From: SIAQ01 sp964484265
GTDB lineage: Bacteria > Planctomycetota > Planctomycetia > Gemmatales > Gemmataceae
Direction: 5' to 3'
NCBI GenBank assembly: GCA_964484265.1
Contig: CAZAFH010000002.1
Span: forward strand, 124,001-188,000
Length of the DNA stretch: 64,000 nt
Shown here: in pieces, positions 9,682 through 20,800 of the stretch
How the letters are laid out: every line of letters begins with the position of its first letter
Numbering within the stretch: the stretch's first letter is position 1
Notes under the pieces: generated by a model
The model's database searches: none
Seen by the model: the letters and a program-made list of their open reading frames with translations, nothing else
Told to the model about the DNA's origin: nothing
Translations under genes and position numbers: made by a program

Positions 9682-11922
9682 ATGATGGTGAAGTGTTTTT
9701 CCGTCAGTGTTCTCCTGCTGCTCGCCACTTCTGCGGCGTGCGCGCAGGACGGTGCGTTTTTCGAGAATCAGGTTCGTCCCATTCTCGTCAAGCATTGTCA
9801 GAATTGTCACGGTCCGAAAAAGCAAAGCGGCGGGTTGCGGCTGGATGCGCGGGAAGCGGCCATGCTCGGCGGCGATCGCGGGCCGGCCCTGGTTCTGGGA
9901 CAGGCGGATAAGAGCCTGTTGATTCAGGCCGTCTCGCACAGCGACAAATTGCGCATGCCCCCCAAGTCGAAGCTGAGCGGTCCCGATGTCGCCGTACTGT
10001 CGAAATGGATCGCTGCCGGCGCCCCCTGGCCCAAGGAGGCCAGTCAGGGCGCGGCCATTCGCACCGGTCCCATCTCGCGTGAGGAGCGAAAATTCTGGTC
10101 GCTGCAACCGGTGAAGCCCACGGAGCCGCCCAAGGTGAACGACGCCGCTTGGCCGAAGAACGACATTGACCGATTCATCTTGCAGCGATTGGAAGAGAAG
10201 AAGCTCACGCCCGCGCCGGATGCGGATCGGCGCACGCTGATTCGGCGTGTAACTTTCGATCTGATCGGGTTGCCGCCGACGCCCGAGGAAGTGGAGGCGT
10301 TTCTGGTGGACAAGTCGCCGGATGCGTTTGCGAAGGTTGTGGATCGGCTACTTGCTTCCAAGCATTATGGCGAACGCTGGGGCCGGCATTGGCTCGATGT
10401 CGTGCGCTATGCCGACACGGCCGGCGAGACCGCGGATTATCCGGTGCCGCAGGCGTACCGCTATCGCAACTGGGTGATCGACGCCTTCAACGCCGACAAA
10501 CCATATGACGAGTTCATCCGCGAGCAACTGGCTGGGGACATCCTCGCTGCGAACGGCCCGCCGGAGAAATACGCCGAGCGCATCACCGGCACGGGCTTCA
10601 TCGCCATCTCGCGGCGCTTCGGTTTCGATCCCGAGAACTATTTTCACCTGACCATTCAGGACACGATCGACACCATGGGACAGGCGTTCCTGGGGCAATC
10701 CCTGGGATGCGCACGCTGTCACGACCACAAGTTCGATCCGGTGCTCCGCGGCGATTACTATGCCCTCTACGGCATCTTCGATAGCACGCGTTATTCGATT
10801 CCCGGCTCGGAGAGCAAAAGCACACCAGCCGACTTCGTGCCACTCGTGCCGCCGGAGGAAGCAAAACGGCTGAAGGCCGAGGCGGACAAGCTCAAGAGCA
10901 AGACGCTCCCATTCGAGGTTGCCTATGGTGCGTTCGAAGGGAAACCGCACAATGCCCGCATGCACAAGCGCGGTGAGCCTCGTGATCTCGGCGACTCGAC
11001 GCCCCGGCGCTGGCTGGAGGTGCTCGGCGGGACGCCCCTGAAAAACCCGGCGGCGAGCGGCCGGCTCGAACTGGCGGATTGGATCGCCTCCAAAGACAAC
11101 CCGCTGACGGCGCGTGTCATGGTCAACCGCATCTGGCAGCATCACTTCAGCGCCGGACTCGTCGCCACACCGAACGATTTCGGCACGCGCGGCCAGCGGC
11201 CCACGCATCCCGAATTGCTCGATTTCCTGGCCGCAAAGTTCATTGCCGACGGATGGTCAATCAAGGCGATGCACCGACTCATTGTACTTTCGCATGCGTA
11301 TCAAACGTCAAGCCAGGGCGACGCCGCTCTGGAAAAAGCCGATCCGACGAACGCCCTGTGCGGCCGCTATCCCATTCGCCGACTCGATGCCGAGGCGATT
11401 CGCGATGCGATGCTGGCGGTTGCCGGAACCCTGGATCGCCGTCCCGGTGGTGCGCATCCTTTTCCAGCAGGTAAGGGATACTCTCAACATAACCCGTTCT
11501 CGGCCGTGTATGAGACGAAACGACGCAGCGTCTACTTGATGACGCAGCGGATCAGGCGACACCCGTTCCTGGCCCTGTTTGACGGCGCGGACACCAACGC
11601 CAGCACGCCGCAGCGCATTCTGACCACGGTGCCCACGCAGGCATTGTTTCTGATGAATGATCCGTTCGTCCACGAACAGGCGGCTGCCTTCGCCGGGCGT
11701 GTTCTGACGACATCGAAGGATGAACGTGACCGCATTCGCCTGGCGTATGAAATCGCCCTGACGCGACCGCCGCAGGAGTTGGAATACGAAGAAGTCAGTC
11801 GATTTCTGAAATCGTATCGAGAGCGTCGCAAAGGCGTCGCGGCCGACGTCGCCGAGCGCGAAAGCTGGGCGGCGTTCACACGGACGTTGCTGGCGCGGAA
11901 TGAATTCTTGTTCGTACAGTAA
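9682..11922 (+). CDS. PSD1-type protein: planctomycete cytochrome C domain + DUF1549 + DUF1553
   Basis: 746 residues with a signal peptide. Domain order: PSCyt1 (about 25-110) with heme motif CQNCH; DUF1549/PSCyt2 (about 150-370) with a second motif CARCH; then DUF1553/PSD1 (about 455-720) with RLELADWIASKDNPLTARV and VMVNRIWQHHF, ending in the typical LLARNEFLFVQ. This is the compact form, without the extra LamG or CBM domain that often separates DUF1549 from DUF1553. It probably pairs with the DUF1501 gene at 12,909, although an unrelated gene now lies between them. Two CxxCH motifs suggest diheme binding; reaction unknown. Confidence 0.92.
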   Translation: MMVKCFSVSVLLLLATSAACAQDGAFFENQVRPILVKHCQNCHGPKKQSGGLRLDAREAAMLGGDRGPALVLGQADKSLLIQAVSHSDKLRMPPKSKLSGPDVAVLSKWIAAGAPWPKEASQGAAIRTGPISREERKFWSLQPVKPTEPPKVNDAAWPKNDIDRFILQRLEEKKLTPAPDADRRTLIRRVTFDLIGLPPTPEEVEAFLVDKSPDAFAKVVDRLLASKHYGERWGRHWLDVVRYADTAGETADYPVPQAYRYRNWVIDAFNADKPYDEFIREQLAGDILAANGPPEKYAERITGTGFIAISRRFGFDPENYFHLTIQDTIDTMGQAFLGQSLGCARCHDHKFDPVLRGDYYALYGIFDSTRYSIPGSESKSTPADFVPLVPPEEAKRLKAEADKLKSKTLPFEVAYGAFEGKPHNARMHKRGEPRDLGDSTPRRWLEVLGGTPLKNPAASGRLELADWIASKDNPLTARVMVNRIWQHHFSAGLVATPNDFGTRGQRPTHPELLDFLAAKFIADGWSIKAMHRLIVLSHAYQTSSQGDAALEKADPTNALCGRYPIRRLDAEAIRDAMLAVAGTLDRRPGGAHPFPAGKGYSQHNPFSAVYETKRRSVYLMTQRIRRHPFLALFDGADTNASTPQRILTTVPTQALFLMNDPFVHEQAAAFAGRVLTTSKDERDRIRLAYEIALTRPPQELEYEEVSRFLKSYRERRKGVAADVAERESWAAFTRTLLARNEFLFVQ

Positions 11923-11933
11923 GGCTCACCCCG

Positions 11934-12860
11934 ATGACACATTCACCCTTGACAGCGTTGGACAACCTTGATGCTTTCTTGAGTCGGGTGTATTCGCCTG
12001 AAGAGGTTCCCCACTTACGGGGCATCTTGGATCGTCCGAGAGAGAGTTTACCACTTCGGGATTATGCGAGGTATCTGCGTGATCGGCATTCCAAGAAAGC
12101 GAAATATCTTGAAACTCTCGCGGCTTTATTCGATGCAGAAAAAAAGGAAGACAATCCCGATGCCAATTTGAGGGCGAAATTAACGTTGATGGAAAAGCAG
12201 CTAGCGATTCCCGAATGGTGCTGGTTCGTTCAAGGAAATTGGAGTATCCCACAAGGGCTTTGTAGCCGGGGGCGATATGCCGCGGAAATCCTAATCCGGC
12301 TCTTGGTGGAGCCCCCCGTTTGTTTCTTGTATGGGCCAATGTTTGCTCCTGACCAATGGCGGAAACAGCATAAGCGATGCCCGTCTTCTACGTTGCTATT
12401 ATTCCCATTCGAGTACTACTTGTATCCATATGATCGGGAGCAGACGATCTTCCCTTTAATGGAAGAGAACGGCTTCATCTTGGTCCCTCGCCTAAAAAAG
12501 TATCTTTCGGTCCATGATATGGCCCTTTCAACGGACGACAGTTCCATTATGAAATTGAATGAAAAGGGTAACACCATGGTTTCTGTGACCTGGCGGCATC
12601 TCGACTATGTCGAAGTTCTCCGGAGGAAGGGTATTTCTTGTTCTTACATTCAAGTAAACCTGTATGAGAAAACAGGAAACTATAGGACGCCTCCGGTGGG
12701 TATGCATCACCTCATGCCGATTCTGAGTACTTGGAGAGGCTTCACGGAGGTAATGTCGGCATTGGAGGTGAGGCTGAAGGGATTTCCAATATCCAGTCTT
12801 GAAGACGTTCCTCAGGATGAAACTCCGAAGATCGTCTGGCGAAAACAACGCCGCAAGTAG
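11934..12860 (+). CDS. Hypothetical protein with TIGR02996-like N-terminus, A/T-richer than its neighbours
   Basis: 308 residues starting 12 bp after the PSD1 gene. Residues about 20-95 (LRGILDRPRE, YARYLRDRHSKKAKYLE, ending IPEW) resemble the TIGR02996 repeat-companion domain that is amplified in Gemmata-type genomes; this is a pattern judgement. The remainder is not recognised; it is rich in aromatic residues and has no signal peptide, although both neighbours are exported. Codon usage is visibly more A/T-rich than in flanking genes. Position and composition suggest insertion between a PSD1 gene and its usual DUF1501 partner. No function proposed. Confidence 0.65.
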   Translation: MTHSPLTALDNLDAFLSRVYSPEEVPHLRGILDRPRESLPLRDYARYLRDRHSKKAKYLETLAALFDAEKKEDNPDANLRAKLTLMEKQLAIPEWCWFVQGNWSIPQGLCSRGRYAAEILIRLLVEPPVCFLYGPMFAPDQWRKQHKRCPSSTLLLFPFEYYLYPYDREQTIFPLMEENGFILVPRLKKYLSVHDMALSTDDSSIMKLNEKGNTMVSVTWRHLDYVEVLRRKGISCSYIQVNLYEKTGNYRTPPVGMHHLMPILSTWRGFTEVMSALEVRLKGFPISSLEDVPQDETPKIVWRKQRRK

Positions 12861-12908
12861 GAATTCGTCCAAATGGTCGAGGTAGCTTTCGCTTTTTTTG
12901 AGGGAAAA

Positions 12909-14309
<1,401 letters not shown>

Positions 14310-14341
14310 GTGCGGCCTGGCCGCTTTAGACAGGAGAAAAA

Positions 14342-14653
14342 ATGATTCACGTCATCGCCACCATCGAACTCGCGCCGGGCACGCGCGAAGCGTACTTGAT
14401 CGAGTTCCGCAAAATCATTCCCGACGTCCGCGCCGAGAAGGGCTGCATCGAATACGGCCCTGCTGTCGACGCCCAGACCGATCTGTCCAATCAGGCCCAG
14501 GTCGGCCCGGACAAGGTCGTCGTCGTGGAGAAGTGGGAAAACCTTGCCGCGCTCAAAGCGCACTCGGTCTCGCCCCACATGCAGGCGTACCGTGTCAATG
14601 TCAAAGACTATGTGCGCGGCGTGCACTTGCTCGTACTCGACCCCGCTGACTAA
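14342..14653 (+). CDS. Antibiotic-biosynthesis-monooxygenase (ABM) superfamily protein, YgiN-like
   Basis: 103 residues, the usual length for a single ferredoxin-like ABM domain. The pattern is clear: MIHVIATIELAPGTREAYL, EKGCIEYG, VVVVEKWENLAALKAH and a C-terminal strand. Family members include quinol monooxygenases and small heme-free oxygenases; substrate cannot be deduced. It has an AGGAGA ribosome site (14333-14338) and lies 32 bp after the DUF1501 gene, so it is probably co-transcribed. No signal peptide, so cytoplasmic. Confidence 0.8.
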   Translation: MIHVIATIELAPGTREAYLIEFRKIIPDVRAEKGCIEYGPAVDAQTDLSNQAQVGPDKVVVVEKWENLAALKAHSVSPHMQAYRVNVKDYVRGVHLLVLDPAD

Positions 14654-14725
14654 GTCCAATCCAGAGATGGCGTGGAAGATTTGCCTGGCGATCCGTCTTG
14701 CGGACAAACCGAAAATGGGAGAAGT

Positions 14726-17515
14726 ATGATACGATCTGCATTCATGAGCTTTCTTGCTGCGAGCTTTGTCCTTGCGACTCGTGGGAGTCCCAGTGGCGCC
14801 CAGCCGAGCAGCCCCAAGGAAATCAAGAACAGCCTCGGCATGAAACTCGTGTACATTGCGCCGGGGAAGTTCACGATGGGCTCGCCGGAATCGGAACCGG
14901 GCCGCGAGGCGCAGGAAACGCAGCACGAGGTGGAGCTGACCAAAGGTTTCTACATGGGCGCCTACGAGGTCACGGTCGGCCAGTTCAAACAGTTCGTGAC
15001 GGCAACGAAGTTTCGGACCGACGGCGAACGCGATGGCAAAGGCGCCTACGGCATTGATGCGGATGGCAAGATCAAGGACATGAAGCCGGAGTTCACCTGG
15101 ATGAATCCCGGCTTTGAACAGACGGACCAGCACCCGGTGGTCAATGTGAGCTGGACCGATGCCAAAGCATTTTGCCGGTGGCTGAGCGAAAAAGAGAAGA
15201 AGTCCTATCGCATGGCAACCGAAGCCGAGTGGGAATATGCTTGCCGGGCAGGCACGAAGACCGCCTACGTGCATGGCGACGATCCCGAGGGCCTGGCGAC
15301 CATGGGCAATGGAGCCGATGCAACCGCCCGCGCCAAGTATCCGGGGTGGAGCATCGGCATCAAGGCGAAAGATGGCTACGTCTTCACAGCTCCCGTCGGC
15401 CAGTTCAAGGCAAACGCCTTTGGCCTGCACGACATGCATGGCAACGTCTGGGAATGGTGCGAAGACTGGTACGTGCCGAACAGCTATCCCAAGGAAAAGC
15501 AGGTCGATCCGACCGGACCAGCCACGGGAAAAGCCAAGGTGCAACGCGGCGGCGGTTGGTCGAGCGACTCGAAACGCTTACGCTCGGCGGCTCGTGTAGG
15601 GCGAGATGCGTCGGCATACCGTGGATGTTATCAGGGCTTTCGTGTCGTCCTTGAACCGGAGAGTGCAACGCCGAGCAAGGAGGCCGAAAGCCCCAAGAGA
15701 CTGCCGAAGGGGCTGCGGGTCATGTTCAACGGTAATAGCTGGTTCATCTTCGTTCCGTGGGGCGTCGCCGATCAAGTCAAAGCTGCCGGGATTGAGGGGC
15801 ACAAGGAGGTTCGCTTTCCAAAGCCGAACGACTTCAGCCCCATTGAGGCCGGTGAGGTCGATATCTACGCTCATGGCGTGCATTGGTGGATGGAGTCGCC
15901 GTGGGGGAAGGACGGCATCTTTGCAGAAAAGATCGTCGAAACTGGGCTGAAGGCCAATCCGAACTTTCGCGCGTACTACCATGCCGCCTGGTTGGTCGGC
16001 GATGGTCGCGCCAAGGAGATCAAAACGACTGCGGACTATGACGGCTCCAAACTCGCCGTTGTTCAGACCGCTCTCGACAAGACGCGCAAGCCGGTCGAGG
16101 CCCTTGTGGACAAGTTGAACGAGAAGTTTGGCAAGAAGGTGGTGTTTCTGGTGCCGGTCGGCGACGCCACGATCAAGCTCCGAGAAATGATTCTGGAGGG
16201 GAATTATCCAGGCGTGAGGAAACAATCGGAGTTGTGGTCCGATGCAATGCCGCACGCCGGCGTGCATGTCATGGCCCTGAGCGGATATTGCCATTTCGCG
16301 GCCATTTACCGCATGTCGCCAGTCGGGCTGAAGATCTCGCGGTGGAAGGAGTTGACCGACGAGCAACACGCGATTCTGCAGAGGATTGCGTGGGAGGTTG
16401 TTTCCCAATATCCGCATGCGGGCGTAGCCGTCACCGAAAATCCGAAGTCGGAACCGGTCAAGAAAGTGCCTGCTGGCTTGCGGGTAATGAGCGGAGGACA
16501 TAGTTGGTCGACGGAAAACTCCGCACCGTTGTGTCAGGCCGCCGGCATCACTGGCCACAAAAAGATCACTGGCCCAGGCATCAACGCCAACAAGATCGCG
16601 GACGTCACGCCGTTGCTCGAAAAAGGCGAGATTGACGCTTACGTCTGGCAACACAGTTCGGTGGGAAAAGAGTTCCCCGCATTCCTGCCGACTCTCGTGG
16701 AACTCGGCCCCAAGCACAATCCAAACTTCCGCGTTTTCATGCAGATGCCGTGGCTGGTGCACGATGGACGCCAAGGCGTGAAGTCACCCGAGGAATACGA
16801 ACAAACGGATCTCGTCGAGTATGGGACAAAGATGGAGAAGTACCGCAAACAACAAGAAGACTATGTGGACGGAGTCAACGCCAAGGCCGGCAAGCGGGTC
16901 GTCTTCCTTGTGCCGCTTGGCGATGGAATGTTGCAAGTGCGGAAGATGATCGTGGCTGGGAAGTTCCCCGGCGTGACCACGCAACGATCTTCCGTGCTGG
17001 CGGGCGACATCATGCCGCACCAGGGACTGCTTGGTCACCGCCTCGGAACCTTTATGCACTTCGCGGCCCTGTATCGGATGTCGCCGGAAGGGCTCAATTT
17101 TCCGGGCAAGGAAGGGGACGGTCTGACCGACGTGCAGCGTACGATCTTGCAGAAACTCGCCTGGGACTTGGTTTCGAAATACCCCTACGCCGGCATCGCG
17201 AAGCTAGCTCAGCCGAAAAAGGAGGGCGAGAAAATCGGCCCCGGCGCGGCGGCCGTCCCCGATTTTCTCAAGGGATGGAAGGCAACTTCCGCGCTCCCCG
17301 ATGACACCGTGGTCGCCGATTACAACGCCTACATCGACAAGCTGCCAAAGGCCGAACGGCCCGGCGTGGCGAATGTGTTGTACTATGTCGATGGCAACGG
17401 CCAATCGGGCGTGGCGGTGCTGGTCATCGTGGATCGAGTCGAGTGGACGCATTTCCTTACCTACGACAAACAGAACAAACGTACTGGCGTGACAAAACTT
17501 GTCGCCGGGAGATGA
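14726..17515 (+). CDS. Secreted FGE-like domain fused to two tandem SGNH-hydrolase-like domains
   Basis: 929 residues from ATG 14726, which has a GGGAGAAG ribosome site and a signal peptide (FMSFLAASFVLATRG). Residues about 30-320 are an FGE/SUMF1-like domain (KFTMGSPESEPGREAQ, YRMATEAEWEYACRAGT, GNVWEWCEDWY) whose active-site segment (GGGWSSDSKRLRSAAR) has no cysteine. Two related domains of about 240 residues follow, each opening LRVMFNGNSW or LRVMSGGHSW and each carrying FLVPxGD and YRMSPxGL strings; this resembles an SGNH/GDSL-type hydrolase fold. A short extra C-terminal domain (about 850-929) is unrecognised. The domain duplication is plain; the SGNH assignment is inference. Confidence 0.7.
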   Translation: MIRSAFMSFLAASFVLATRGSPSGAQPSSPKEIKNSLGMKLVYIAPGKFTMGSPESEPGREAQETQHEVELTKGFYMGAYEVTVGQFKQFVTATKFRTDGERDGKGAYGIDADGKIKDMKPEFTWMNPGFEQTDQHPVVNVSWTDAKAFCRWLSEKEKKSYRMATEAEWEYACRAGTKTAYVHGDDPEGLATMGNGADATARAKYPGWSIGIKAKDGYVFTAPVGQFKANAFGLHDMHGNVWEWCEDWYVPNSYPKEKQVDPTGPATGKAKVQRGGGWSSDSKRLRSAARVGRDASAYRGCYQGFRVVLEPESATPSKEAESPKRLPKGLRVMFNGNSWFIFVPWGVADQVKAAGIEGHKEVRFPKPNDFSPIEAGEVDIYAHGVHWWMESPWGKDGIFAEKIVETGLKANPNFRAYYHAAWLVGDGRAKEIKTTADYDGSKLAVVQTALDKTRKPVEALVDKLNEKFGKKVVFLVPVGDATIKLREMILEGNYPGVRKQSELWSDAMPHAGVHVMALSGYCHFAAIYRMSPVGLKISRWKELTDEQHAILQRIAWEVVSQYPHAGVAVTENPKSEPVKKVPAGLRVMSGGHSWSTENSAPLCQAAGITGHKKITGPGINANKIADVTPLLEKGEIDAYVWQHSSVGKEFPAFLPTLVELGPKHNPNFRVFMQMPWLVHDGRQGVKSPEEYEQTDLVEYGTKMEKYRKQQEDYVDGVNAKAGKRVVFLVPLGDGMLQVRKMIVAGKFPGVTTQRSSVLAGDIMPHQGLLGHRLGTFMHFAALYRMSPEGLNFPGKEGDGLTDVQRTILQKLAWDLVSKYPYAGIAKLAQPKKEGEKIGPGAAAVPDFLKGWKATSALPDDTVVADYNAYIDKLPKAERPGVANVLYYVDGNGQSGVAVLVIVDRVEWTHFLTYDKQNKRTGVTKLVAGR

Positions 17516-17543
17516 TCGAAGGCATTGTGAGCAAAAGAATCCG

Positions 17544-17648
17544 ATGCGGTTCCTCACTCTGGTGTTTCAGGGTCTCTGTGCAAAGAAGCTAACCGCCGAG
17601 GAAGCCGCGGCCACTTTGCGAGCCAACCAGAAGTTGAAGAAGCCGTGA
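17544..17648 (+). CDS. Possible 34-residue peptide in the 17.5-17.8 kb gap
   Basis: A short ATG-initiated frame encodes a peptide with hydrophobic start (MRFLTLVFQGLCAKK) and a helical charged tail. There is no good ribosome site. The tail (LTAEEAAATLRANQKLKK) looks like the end of a helical domain, so this may be a remnant rather than a gene. The rest of the 300 bp gap holds only an intergenic repeat-like element at 17,668. Confidence 0.2.
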   Translation: MRFLTLVFQGLCAKKLTAEEAAATLRANQKLKKP

Positions 17649-17667
17649 CCCGCCGTGACCCTTTTTC

Positions 17668-17723
17668 AGAAAAAATCGAAATTCAAACGCGGAATCTTGC
17701 CACTCACGGCTAATCCAAAGTAA
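17668..17723 (+). repeat. Intergenic repeat-like element, copy A
   Basis: An A-rich run followed by TCAAACGCGG, then a degenerate middle and GGCTAA. The same order recurs at 24,947, also in a gap directly upstream of a secreted-protein gene. Exact identity is 10 bp (TCAAACGCGG) plus the flanking A-run and GGCTAA. Confidence 0.35.
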
Positions 17724-17817
17724 GTCCCGCCTAACGGGGCAAGGCGGGGAGCTTCGCTTTCCACTGCCTTGAAACGACTTGCGTCAACGCCTTCCCTCCG
17801 GCCGACAGGACTTTTTC

Positions 17818-20800
17818 ATGAAAATTCGTCTAACCCTCCCTGCGCTGGCTCTCCTGCTCCCTGTCGGTGCATTCGCGCAATCCAATCCCGGGGCTGACGC
17901 GAACGCGTTGCCGAAGGTGCCGCCCGGATTCGAAGTGAAGTTCTTCGCCAAGGAGCCGCTCGTCCGGCAGCCCTGTTCCATGGCCTTCGACGCCAAGGGA
18001 CGGCTGTTCGTCGGCATGGGGCCGCAATATCGCTATCCAAAGCCCGACACGCCCGGCGACTCGATCGTGATCCTTGAGGACACCGATGGCGACGGCATCG
18101 CCGACAAGGTCAAAGTCTTTGCGACCGGCTTCAACTGCATCCAGGGGCTTGCCTGGCACGGACGCGATCTCTGGGTTGCCAATGCTCCTGATCTTACCAT
18201 TGTCCGCGATCTCGATGGCGACGACGTGGCCGACGAGTATGTTCGCGTCTACACCGATCTCGGCAATCTCGAACACGGTCTGCACGGCCTCAACTGGGCT
18301 CCTGACGGCAAGCTCTACATGAGCAAGGGAAACTCCAAGGGGCTGACAAAACCTGGACGAATCGCGCCAAAGCCATTCCGCGATCTGTGGGGGGTGAAGT
18401 CTCCGCCCGGTGCTCCCGACTTTCCCGAACCGGTGACTTACAAGAAAGGCGAGTACAAACTTACGTACCAGGACGGTCGCGACGACTGGGGCCGTGAAGG
18501 AGGCGTGCTCCGCTGCGACGACGGCGGCAAGAACCTCGAGATCGTCTCCCGCGGCATGCGCAATCCCTGGGACATCACGTTCGATGATGGCTTCAACTTG
18601 CTTGGCACCGATAACGATCAGGACGGAGGCGACAGAGTCTTCATGCCGTTCTGGAACGCGCATTTCGGCTGGAACCATTCGTGGAGTTCGCACTGGAACA
18701 ATAAGCCACATCCGACGTGTGCTCCGGTTAGCAGCCCAATGTTTGATGGCTCGGGCACCGGGATCATCTTTTGCGATTCGCCGCAATTTCCGCCGGAGTA
18801 TCGTAAGGTCTTCTTCATCAACGACTGGTTGCGCAAGACCACCTTCGCTTGGAAGCCCAAATGGGAAGGCGCGCTCATGAAGCCGGAAGGCGGAACCTGG
18901 AAACCATTCATCGAGGCCGGCAAGTCGCTGTTTCGGCCAACCGATATCGAAGTTGGGCCCGACGGCGCGTTGTGGATCCTCGGCTGGAGCCGCTATTACG
19001 GGGCCGAGCCTCCATCGGCGTACAAGGACGGCAAGATGATCAACGAGGGACGCGTCTTTCATGTCCGCTGGAAGGACGCCAAACCATGGAAGGGGCCGTC
19101 GGCGAAACGCAAGCTGCCGCTCGCCAAATGGTCGGTGACGGAGCTGATCGAAGATTTTGAAGGTCCGCTGCCGGTGTGGCGAATCGATGCGGCCGACGAG
19201 TTGGTCCGACGCGGCGGTGCGGTCAAGGCCGATCTGCTGGACAAACTCCGAGGCGGCAAGCTCCCGACGATGCAGGAAACCTGGACCGCCTGGACGCTGG
19301 GCCGCATGCTCCCCGACGATTCCACCATCGAGGAGTATTTCACATCGTTGCTCGAACCTGCTTCCGCCGCGAGTTTCAACCTGCGCATCCAGGCTGTTCG
19401 CATTCTGACCCATCGCATTCGCCAACATCAAAAGGTGAAAGCGTTGCCGTCGGCGGTGAGCAAGCTGCTGCGAAGCGACGAGCCGCGACTGCGATTTGCG
19501 TGCGTCGATGCGATTGCTCAGTCAAAGCAAGTGGCGTTCATCCCCGCGTTGCTCGGTCTGCTTGCGACTGAGACCGATCGGGGCGTGTACTACGCCGGCT
19601 GGCAGGCCCTCCGCGAGTTGCAACCGGCGGAGGAATTGAAGAGGCTCTTGACCCACCCGCGTCCCCTTGTGCGCAGGGCGGTGCTGTTAGCTCTACTGGA
19701 AACGCATGCATTGAAAAACGACGAGGTCGCAGCCCTCGCGATGGATTCGGAGCCAGAGGTGCGCGACGTTGCCCTCCTGCGTTTGAACCGTCTGCCCAAG
19801 TCTGCGTCCAGTTCGACGCCAATGTTAATTGCACCAGTAGGTGCGTCGCTGATTGGCAACCTCAAAGTCCGTAGCACGCACGGATATCGCCCGATTCCCG
19901 GCGGAGCGGTCCCTGGTGCAAGAGTCTTCACCGACCGTGACTACACGTTGAAAACGCTTCCGCAAGCGCTGCTCGGAACCGAACTCTTGCAAACAGCCAA
20001 CGAGGACGACGGCTCCAAGGGCGACGCCTTTATCACGTTCGAAGCCCTGGTTCCGTTGCGGGTTCATGTCGGGCTCGACACACGGCAAAAACAACCGCCG
20101 AATTGGCTGGTGGACAAGTTTCGCCGAAGCGAGACCAACGCAGAGGCCGACCACTGGAAGCTGCATCTCTATTCCAGGGAGTTTCCCGCGGGACGTGTCG
20201 AACTTGGCGGCAATACGGACGACGGCATAGGGGGCGGCAAGAGCAACTATCTCCTATTCCTTGAGCCGTTGCCCCTACCGCAGCTCGGCCAGGCGACAAC
20301 CTTGGCACAGGGGCTCGAACAGCTTCCGAAGGCCAGCGTTCGCCGCGGCGAGGTGTTCTTCAAGCAGGTCGCCGGCTGTGCAAAGTGCCACAGTCTGACG
20401 CAGCAAAAGAATTCGTTCGGTCCGCAGCTCGCCGACATCGGCGCGCGTGCCGAACCCCGGCACATCGTGCAATCGATCGTCGAACCGGACGCGCACATCG
20501 TCGAGGGCTATTCGCAGTTGGTCATCGAAACCAAAGACGGGAAGGTCCATTCCGGCGTGCTGATCGAGGAAAGCGGCCTAGCTGTGACGTTGGGGCTGCC
20601 CACGGCGGAGCGACTAGTGATTCCCAGAGAAAAGATCGAGTCTCGCATGACGTCGAAGAAATCGGCGATGCCCTCGTTCGACCGGGTGCTCACGCCTTCC
20701 CAGGTGGCCGATGTCGCCGCGTTTCTCATGACCCAGAAAGCGAAGCCGGCCGAGCTACAGAAGCCGGAGACGAAAAAGCCGGCTGAAAAGAAACCTGAGC

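Noticed and set aside
17830..19431. 533-codon minus-strand frame
   Set aside because: Antisense to the dehydrogenase domain of the 17,818 gene; no domain or start signal.
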